The translations under genes were made by a program, and so were the position numbers. Under the pieces are notes generated by a model. The model did not search any database. It had not been told where the DNA came from and was given only the letters and a program-made list of their open reading frames with translations. From contig DIQT01000015.1 of assembly GCA_002427365.1 (NCBI GenBank), positions 1 through 11,527 of the forward strand: DNA of 11,527 nucleotides, read 5' to 3'. Positions 6,670 through 11,527 of this stretch are shown piece after piece. Position 1 is the stretch's first letter, and the number at the start of each line of letters is the position of its first letter. Source of the stretch: Caryophanales bacterium UBA5455. Lineage in GTDB: Bacteria; Bacillota_I; Bacilli_A; RFN20; CAG-826.

Positions 6670-7481
6670 TTAGTCCTCCTTGTTTTAGTATAACGAATTA
6701 AAATACTTACTAAAAGAATAAGCGCGTTAAATAGCACAATCGTAGGTGCACTTGGTATATCTAAATAATATGAACAATAAATTCCGATAAACGTTGATGC
6801 TAAACTTATTCCAACGCCAATTAAAAGGGTTGAACGGAAACTTCTTTTATATTGTTTAGCAATGACTGTTGGAAAAATAATAAACGATGATATTAACAAA
6901 GCCCCAACAAGCTTCACCCCAATGACAATTAAAACAGCCGCAAAAGCAGCTAGAAGATATTGTAAAAAGGCAACTTTTCGTTTTGAAATTTTTGTATTCG
7001 TTGCGTCAAAAACAATTTGATATAAATCACGGTAGAAAACCAAAACAAAGGCGCCGATTAATAAAGTTATTATACTTACAATAATTAAATCACTTGTACT
7101 CGCCGTTAGGATTGACCCGGTCATTAATCCTTCAATGGAAATATTAAGCCCAGGTGTTAAGGAAATAATCACAAGACCTAAAGCAAAAGCAACAGCAGAA
7201 ACGACACCAATTGCGCTATCAGCTTGTAATTTTGTTTTCTTAATCAGCAAAGTAATTAAAACACTACTAATAACGCCAATAATCATTGCTAAGTAAACAG
7301 GTTGATTAATCATTAAGACCCCAATCGTAAAACCTAAAAAGGCACTATGAGCAAGACCATCCGCCAACATTGATTGCTGTGATAAGACAATATAAGGACT
7401 TAATAAGGAACTGGCAACTGCAAATAATGCACCAATCCCAAACGCCATCAACATAAATTGATAAGAGAAAATACTAAACAT
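6666..7481 (-). CDS. znuB: Zinc ABC transporter, membrane permease subunit
   Basis: A 271-aa integral membrane subunit of the ABC-3 family (ZnuB/AdcB/MntB), expected to form the homodimeric channel that receives zinc from the lipoprotein ZnuA, driven by ZnuC. It is almost entirely hydrophobic, with about eight or nine membrane segments. Family-typical blocks are MLADGLAHSAFLG (38-50), ADSAIGVVSAVAFALG (87-102), GVKLVGALLISSFIIFPT (188-205, near the ATPase contact) and DIPSAPTIVLFN (241-252). The length is normal. The ATG overlaps the last 8 nt of znuC. Its ribosome site GGAGG lies inside znuC, 9 nt upstream, and its TGA stop overlaps the zur start. The family alone does not separate zinc from manganese; the Zur-type regulator and the histidines in ZnuA and ZnuC favour zinc. 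Confidence 0.92.
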   Translation of the reverse strand: MFSIFSYQFMLMAFGIGALFAVASSLLSPYIVLSQQSMLADGLAHSAFLGFTIGVLMINQPVYLAMIIGVISSVLITLLIKKTKLQADSAIGVVSAVAFALGLVIISLTPGLNISIEGLMTGSILTASTSDLIIVSIITLLIGAFVLVFYRDLYQIVFDATNTKISKRKVAFLQYLLAAFAAVLIVIGVKLVGALLISSFIIFPTVIAKQYKRSFRSTLLIGVGISLASTFIGIYCSYYLDIPSAPTIVLFNALILLVSILIRYTKTRRTK

Positions 7482-8145
7482 GGTGATGAGCCTCCATTTG
7501 ACATTCGGCTAAGTAATGCGCGTAATCACCAAAACATTTAATGCTTCGGTCTAAATACATGATTAATGCGCCATCGGTTAAGTCGTTTTCACGCAAATCG
7601 TGGGTAATATTTATAATTGTTGTCCCTTGTTCATGAAGTTTATTAATAATACTATTAAATTTTTTCCGGAAATTGGGATCCAGTGCGGAAGTTGGTTCAT
7701 CTAAGACCAGCAGTTCCGGTTCGCCAATGACCGCGCGAATTAGAAGAACACGTTGTCGTTCGCCACCGCTTAAATCACCGAATTGATGTTTTGCTAATGA
7801 TGAAATTTCCATAATTTCTAACCATTTATTAATTAGTTTTTTTTGTTCAGGTAACATCCGTAAATATTGTTTGTTAAAGCCACTATAAATAACTTCCTCA
7901 ACGGTCGTTGGAAAATCAGCATTTACTTTAATGATTTGCGGTAAATAACCGATTTTTGCCGTACTTATTTGGACTTCACCACTACTAGGTTCAATTAATC
8001 CTAATAATATTTTAATTAATGTTGTCTTGCCACTACCATTAGGGCCAATGATATTTAAAAACCCACCCTTCGCTAATTCAAATGAAATATTACGCAAAAC
8101 AGGATAGTTTTCAAAATCAACATTTACATCTTTAAATTTAATCAT
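7474..8145 (-). CDS. znuC: Zinc ABC transporter, ATP-binding subunit
   Basis: A 223-aa ABC ATPase that powers metal import through ZnuB on the cytosolic side. All motifs are intact: Walker A GPNGSGKTT (34-42), Q-loop Q70 in IGYLPQ, signature LSGGERQRV (125-133), Walker B LLVLDE with catalytic E150, D-loop SALD, and H-loop H182 in NITHD. FPTTVEEVIYSGF (78-90) is typical of metal-type ABC-3 ATPases. The start is an ATG overlapping the znuA stop as ATGA, with GGAGG (8153-8157) 7 nt upstream. The C-terminus ends in EAHHHV. This short histidine cluster is encoded by the 3' end that also carries the znuB ribosome site and overlaps the znuB start. A role of the cluster in zinc binding is only a possibility. 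Confidence 0.94.
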   Translation of the reverse strand: MIKFKDVNVDFENYPVLRNISFELAKGGFLNIIGPNGSGKTTLIKILLGLIEPSSGEVQISTAKIGYLPQIIKVNADFPTTVEEVIYSGFNKQYLRMLPEQKKLINKWLEIMEISSLAKHQFGDLSGGERQRVLLIRAVIGEPELLVLDEPTSALDPNFRKKFNSIINKLHEQGTTIINITHDLRENDLTDGALIMYLDRSIKCFGDYAHYLAECQMEAHHHV

Positions 8146-9044
8146 GCTAACGCCTCCGTTAAATAAGTTAAATTACGAACTAATAAATCATAATAAGTTA
8201 CACCAGCGTTAAAATCAGTTGCGGTTAAATTATGATATCCATGTAATTCATAAATAGTTAATGAATAGTTATCTCGCGCAAGCTCTTTAATAATTGTTGA
8301 TGAAAAATTAGATGAACTTAATTCTTCCGTAAATAAATAGTGGACATTAGCGTTTTTAATTGCCGTAATTATTTTCCTTAGCTCATTACCTGTTACATCG
8401 TGATCCGGTCTAATTCCTTCCACAAGTGTAATTATATTTAAATTGAAGTAATCGGCAAATGCGTCAAGCGCGTTATGGCCAACATAAAAGATTGGTTGAT
8501 CAAATTGTAATGGTTTTGTCAAAAACTCTTCGCTTACTGTTTCGATTTGTTCGATATAATTGTTCGCGTTAGTCATAAAAACAGCTTCGTTTTCTTTATC
8601 TATTGTACTTAAAGAAGTTTGAATGCTTGCAATTACTGTTTTAATATTTGCTGGTGATGTCCAGTAGTGGGTTGCGCTATGAGCGTGGTCAGTATTTTCA
8701 TCGTTAACCACATCATTTGCCCCAGGAATGCTATCTCCTAAATTGAGCACCCGAGTAGAATTAGTGTTTGCGTTTTTTGCCCAAGTTTCAATCACGTTGG
8801 AAGTATAAATAAACAGTTCCGCGTTATTTATTTTTTCAATATCACGCGGTGTTGGATTATAAGAATGAAAATCAATACCAGGAGAAATAATCATTTCATA
8901 TGTTAAAGTTTCGCCCGCGACCGCTCTTAGCAAATCATAGGCGATAAAACTACTCGCAATAACTTGTGGAGTATCACTTCTATGGCAGCCACTTATTAAA
9001 AGAAGCCCGGCGATTGTAAACGCTGTTAAATTTGTTTTTTTCAT
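8142..9044 (-). CDS. znuA: Zinc ABC transporter, substrate-binding lipoprotein
   Basis: A 300-aa cluster A-I (ZnuA/AdcA/TroA-like) metal-binding lipoprotein that captures zinc outside the membrane and delivers it to ZnuB. The signal peptide ends in a lipobox LISGC, with lipidated C20. Likely metal ligands are H60 (PGIDFHSYNPTP), H126 (HYWTSP, equivalent to the usual HxWLDP), H190 (FYVGHNALDAF) and an acidic or other residue near the C-terminus. Between the first two ligands is a very short His-containing loop (H120, H122, in DHAHSATH); longer versions of this loop mark zinc transporters. The ending (GVTYYDLLVRNLTYLTEAL) fits the family and the length is normal. The ATG at 9044 lies 5 nt from GAGG (9050-9053). 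First gene of the operon, under a promoter carrying a Zur-type operator. Zinc is favoured over manganese by context. Confidence 0.92.
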   Translation of the reverse strand: MKKTNLTAFTIAGLLLISGCHRSDTPQVIASSFIAYDLLRAVAGETLTYEMIISPGIDFHSYNPTPRDIEKINNAELFIYTSNVIETWAKNANTNSTRVLNLGDSIPGANDVVNDENTDHAHSATHYWTSPANIKTVIASIQTSLSTIDKENEAVFMTNANNYIEQIETVSEEFLTKPLQFDQPIFYVGHNALDAFADYFNLNIITLVEGIRPDHDVTGNELRKIITAIKNANVHYLFTEELSSSNFSSTIIKELARDNYSLTIYELHGYHNLTATDFNAGVTYYDLLVRNLTYLTEALA

Positions 9045-9064
9045 ACATACCTCGACAACGAAAT

Positions 9065-9093
9065 ATCATATGCTAGTTGCGAATAATTTGCAA
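9065..9093 (-). promoter_or_regulatory. Promoter of the znuACB-zur operon
   Basis: On the minus strand, TTGCAA (9088-9093, 4/6) is followed after 17 nt by TATGAT (9065-9070, 5/6). Initiation near 9058 leaves a very short leader holding the GAGG of znuA. The operator covers the spacer and the -35. Confidence 0.65.
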
Positions 9094-9096
9094 CTA
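9074..9096. promoter_or_regulatory. Zur-type operator (Fur-family 7-1-7 box)
   Basis: A near-perfect palindrome, TAGTTGC-N9-GCAACTA centred on 9085, has 10 of 11 base pairs symmetric. Its core TGCGAATAATTTGCA has the 7-1-7 form with the AATNATT centre shared by Fur, PerR and Zur boxes. It overlaps the znuA -35 and spacer, as expected for repression by zinc-loaded Zur. Assignment to this Zur is inference from position. Confidence 0.72.
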
Positions 9097-9118
9097 TAAA
9101 GAAAACGTAATTCCTTTA

Positions 9119-9147
9119 TTGTTAAAGTAGTGTTTTTAGGTTAAACT
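9119..9147 (+). promoter_or_regulatory. Possible promoter of the GPH symporter gene
   Basis: TTGTTA (9119-9124, 4/6), a 17-nt spacer and TAAACT (9142-9147, 4/6) would start transcription near 9154, ahead of AAGGA at 9161-9165. The perfect TATAAT at 9172-9177 abuts the start codon and cannot serve this gene. Confidence 0.4.
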
Positions 9148-9177
9148 AAAAAAGATAAGAAAGGACATATATATAAT

Positions 9178-10719
9178 ATGAGAATCAACACAACCTTTAG
9201 TGGTGAAAAGGTTCCAAAAACAACGAAAATCGTGTATCCCGTCTGTGGAATTGGCCGTGACATGCTCTACACATTATTTTCGCTATTTTTAATGACTTTT
9301 ATTACCTACACCATGAGCGATGACATTGGAGCAAGTTACAAACATAAAATGCTTGCAATTACGATTATTTTAATCGTTTATCGAATTTGGGATGGTATTA
9401 ATGATCCAATGATTGGGACATTAATCGAAAATTCCAACCTTAAGATGGGCAAATACAAACCATGGATTTTATATGGTGCGATTGGCTCCGCAATTACGAC
9501 TGTTTTATTATTTTCAATTTCTTTTGAAGGCTGGTGGTACATTGTCTTTTTTGGTGTTACTTATTTAGTTTGGGAAATTACCTTTACGATAAATGATATT
9601 GGCTATTGGTCAATGCTTCCTTCGCTTACAAGTGATGCCCAAGAACGGGTTAAACTTTCGACGTATGTTACGGTCGCGGCAAGTGTCGGAGCGTTTATTG
9701 CTGGTGGTCTTGTACCAATGATTTTCCCAGGTCGGGCCGAGGTAGCGTTTAGGTGGATTTCAATTGTAATTGCCACTATTTACTTAATCATGCAAGTTTC
9801 AATTGTTTTATTCACGAAAGAACGTGAACGTCCTGAACAAACCGAAAAAGTTGAACGGACAAAGTTTACTGACATGATTAAAATGGCTTTTAAAAACAAA
9901 CAATTGTTAGTGATGCTTGGCGTTATTTTACTTTATTATACTGGTAGTAGTTTATTAAATGCGATTGGCTTAAATTACTTTATTCTAGCATTCGGTTATG
10001 GAACTGGTGGTAGTTATATGACAATTGTTACCGTTGTTTACGCGGTCGGAACAGTAATTGCCCAAATACTATTTCCAGTCATTGAACGAAAGATTTCATG
10101 GGAAAAATTAATTACCGTTACATTTATTGTTATGGTCATTGGTTATATTATTTTCTTTATTATTGGGTTTATTCCCGTTATTCAAAAAGATGAACTTAAA
10201 CTCGGCCATCTTATTTCCTTTGTTATTTGTTCGGTCTTTATTTTTTCAGCGCAAGGACTATTTTATTCGGCGTTATTAATTTTCATTGCGAACACCATCG
10301 AATATAACGAATGGAAGACAGGTGAAAGAAATGAATCAGTCGTCTTTAGTGCACGGCCATTTGCGGCGAAGATGGCAAGTTCGCTTCAATTGCTCTTAAC
10401 TTACTTATTATTATTCCTTGGTGGTGTTTACGATATTACGCAACAAATTAGTGATTTCGAAGCACAAGGTGGACGTGGTGAATTAAGTGATAGCGCTGTT
10501 ATCGAAGCAGCGGATGCCGCAATTAATGGTGCGGGTAACGCCTTATATACTGGGCAATTATCGATGTTAATTGGGATGACCGTTATTCCAATTGTCTTAT
10601 ATATTCTTGCCTACGTTCTTTTAAAACGGAAGTTTAAGATTAATAAAGAAGCGTATGCGATGATGAAAGAAGATATTGATGCTGGGCGCATTGGTCCAAA
10701 ATACAACCATGAATTATAA
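9178..10719 (+). CDS. GPH-family (MelB-like) cation:sugar symporter
   Basis: A 513-aa major-facilitator transporter of the glycoside-pentoside-hexuronide:cation symporter family, with about twelve membrane helices. The helix II signature YRIWDGINDPMIG (68-80) contains D72 and D76, matching MelB D55 and D59 of the cation site. MGKYKPWIL follows in the loop. D140 in TINDIGYWSMLPSL corresponds to MelB D124, and K398 in FAAKMASS to MelB K377. NTIEYNEWKTGERNES (372-387) is a family-typical loop. The cation-coupling site therefore looks intact. There is no C-terminal IIA-like regulatory domain of the LacS kind, only a short cytosolic tail. The ribosome site AAGGA is rather far (12 nt) from the ATG. 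No glycosidase or sugar-catabolic gene flanks it, so the substrate cannot be named. It is divergent from the zinc operon and ends at a strong bidirectional terminator. Confidence 0.9.
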   Translation: MRINTTFSGEKVPKTTKIVYPVCGIGRDMLYTLFSLFLMTFITYTMSDDIGASYKHKMLAITIILIVYRIWDGINDPMIGTLIENSNLKMGKYKPWILYGAIGSAITTVLLFSISFEGWWYIVFFGVTYLVWEITFTINDIGYWSMLPSLTSDAQERVKLSTYVTVAASVGAFIAGGLVPMIFPGRAEVAFRWISIVIATIYLIMQVSIVLFTKERERPEQTEKVERTKFTDMIKMAFKNKQLLVMLGVILLYYTGSSLLNAIGLNYFILAFGYGTGGSYMTIVTVVYAVGTVIAQILFPVIERKISWEKLITVTFIVMVIGYIIFFIIGFIPVIQKDELKLGHLISFVICSVFIFSAQGLFYSALLIFIANTIEYNEWKTGERNESVVFSARPFAAKMASSLQLLLTYLLLFLGGVYDITQQISDFEAQGGRGELSDSAVIEAADAAINGAGNALYTGQLSMLIGMTVIPIVLYILAYVLLKRKFKINKEAYAMMKEDIDAGRIGPKYNHEL

Positions 10720-10733
10720 GAACAACTAAACAC

Positions 10734-10766
10734 AAAAAAAGCCATTCAGATGAATGGCTTTTCTTT
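10734..10766. terminator. Bidirectional rho-independent terminator
   Basis: GCCATTC (10741-10747), an AGAT loop and GAATGGC (10752-10758) are flanked by seven A on the left and TTTTCTTTT on the right. The stem extends through A-T pairs. It lies between the convergent symporter and NYN genes and suits both strands. Confidence 0.88.
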
Positions 10767-10779
10767 TGCTTATAACTAA

Positions 10780-11527
10780 TTATTCTTCGGAATAGCGAAT
10801 AAATACTTCAAGACCATCTTGACGAACTTCAAAGCCGTTTTCCGCGAAGAAGTTAATTGACTTACCGGTATAGCCATAGTTCCGTGGATCAAAGCCTGGT
10901 TGCCGTTTAAGGAGCATATTATTTGTATGCGACCAATAGCTCCAGCCCTTTGTATCAGCGTTTTCGGAAATGATTTCCCGAACATCATCAATAATTTCTT
11001 CTAAACGGGGGAAGTCGCTAACTTCGTCAACTTTTTGTGCAGCTTTGGAGACAGGTTTCCGTTTCTTTTTCGCTTTTTCAGCGGTTTTCTTAAAGCGGTC
11101 TAAATAAATAAACGCGTGGCAAGAATTTGTTAAGGCGCGGGGCGTTTTTGTTTCCCCCATCCCAATAACCGTTTTGCCTCCTTCGCGAAGACGGGTTACT
11201 AGGCGCGAAAAGTCACTATCACTACTTACAATAACAAATGTATCGATGTCGGAGCGATATAAAATATCCATCGCATCAATGACTAATGCAAAGTCACTCG
11301 AAGATTTGCCTTTCACAACGGAATATTGTTGTTTTTGGGATAATGAATATTCAACACAAACATCTTTCCAAGCTTTAAGGCGAGTTTCAGACCAATCGCC
11401 ATAAATATTACGATAAGCAATATTTCCTTGCTTATTCGCTTCATCAATAATTAAGTTTATATATTCCGGTGAAATGTTTTCCGCATCAATTAAGATGGCA
11501 ACATTACGTTCGGAATTTCCATTTTTG
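10780..11527 (-). CDS. NYN-domain putative RNase with C-terminal LOTUS (OST-HTH) domain, 5' end outside the window
   Basis: A 3' fragment of 248 visible codons. The frame is open to the right edge (first full codon 11524-11526), so the true start lies beyond it; the GTG at 11316 is internal, because conserved NYN sequence precedes it. Counting from the edge, residues 9-20 (VAILIDAENISP) hold D14 and N17. GKSSSDFALVIDAMD holds D78 and D84, and IVSSDSDFSRLV holds D103 and D105. These are the acidic residues expected of a NYN (LabA/DUF88-like, PIN-fold) metal-dependent RNase. GGKTVIGMG follows. A Lys-rich linker (about 146-172) leads to about 173-246 (GWSYWSHTNNMLLKRQPGFD, NYGYTGKSINFFAENGFEV), which matches the LOTUS/OST-HTH RNA-binding domain. 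It is probably a cytosolic RNA-processing or RNA-binding protein. Target and pathway are unknown. Confidence 0.87.
   Translation of the reverse strand, partial: KNGNSERNVAILIDAENISPEYINLIIDEANKQGNIAYRNIYGDWSETRLKAWKDVCVEYSLSQKQQYSVVKGKSSSDFALVIDAMDILYRSDIDTFVIVSSDSDFSRLVTRLREGGKTVIGMGETKTPRALTNSCHAFIYLDRFKKTAEKAKKKRKPVSKAAQKVDEVSDFPRLEEIIDDVREIISENADTKGWSYWSHTNNMLLKRQPGFDPRNYGYTGKSINFFAENGFEVRQDGLEVFIRYSEE

Noticed and set aside
8142..8144. TGA read as Trp (Mycoplasma code 4)
   Set aside because: TGA occurs as the stop of znuA and znuB exactly at ATGA junctions, and all conserved Trp residues are TGG, so the standard code applies.
8980..9048. Out-of-frame ATG just upstream of znuA opening a 22-codon frame that overlaps its start
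   Set aside because: That ATG is 1 nt from the GAGG, too close for initiation. The znuA ATG at 9044 has normal spacing and encodes the lipoprotein signal, so a leader peptide is unlikely.
9121..9146. Direct repeat GTTAAA about 19 nt apart upstream of the symporter
   Set aside because: Six bases of an AT-rich motif are expected by chance and overlap the guessed promoter. There is no symmetry suggesting an operator.
10776..11404. Open frames at 10776-10991 (minus) and 11174-11404 (plus)
   Set aside because: Both are shadows of the NYN-LOTUS gene, which shows conserved catalytic residues in its own frame to the window edge.

Overview
This is an AT-rich bacterial window from a low-GC Gram-positive-type genome. 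Every visible Trp codon is TGG. TGA is used as a genuine stop at the tight znuA/znuC and znuB/zur junctions, so the genetic code is standard rather than the Mycoplasma code. Short AT-rich leaders, TTGnnn/TATAAT-like promoters, GGAGG-type ribosome sites and sortase-free membrane-anchored surface nucleases suggest an Acholeplasma/Izemoplasma-like or Erysipelotrichia-like member of the Bacilli/Tenericutes. That placement is inference, because no rRNA or universal marker gene is present.

Region 1 (1-4840, minus strand) holds two tandem paralogous secreted endonuclease I proteins. Both have an N-terminal signal segment, a nearly identical catalytic core, a CX4C motif and an Ig-like domain. Their distal modules then differ: one carries a second Ig-like segment and a beta-rich domain, the other a lamin-tail domain. 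Both end in a membrane helix. A terminator hairpin separates them, and each has its own promoter; the downstream promoter overlaps the terminator of the upstream gene. Region 2 (4840-6304, plus strand) is a divergently transcribed coiled-coil DUF2130 protein with a possible PD-(D/E)XK-like core.

Region 3 (6301-9100, minus strand) is a compact zinc-uptake operon, znuA-znuC-znuB-zur. Its three junctions overlap by 4, 8 and 4 nt. A near-perfect Fur-family 7-1-7 operator lies inside its promoter, so Zur probably represses its own operon when zinc is sufficient. Zur and DUF2130 converge with stop codons overlapping by 4 nt. Region 4 (9100-10770, plus strand) is a GPH-family (MelB-like) cation/sugar symporter that ends at a bidirectional terminator. 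Region 5 (10780-11527, minus strand) is the 3' part of a NYN-LOTUS putative RNase gene, cut by the right edge.

No gene-free stretch exceeds 300 bases. I see no tRNA, rRNA, CRISPR array, insertion sequence, phage gene or obvious riboswitch. The most notable points are the self-contained Zur circuit, the modular divergence of two near-identical nuclease cores, the nuclease-like reading of DUF2130, and a terminator-like hairpin embedded antisense in zur.
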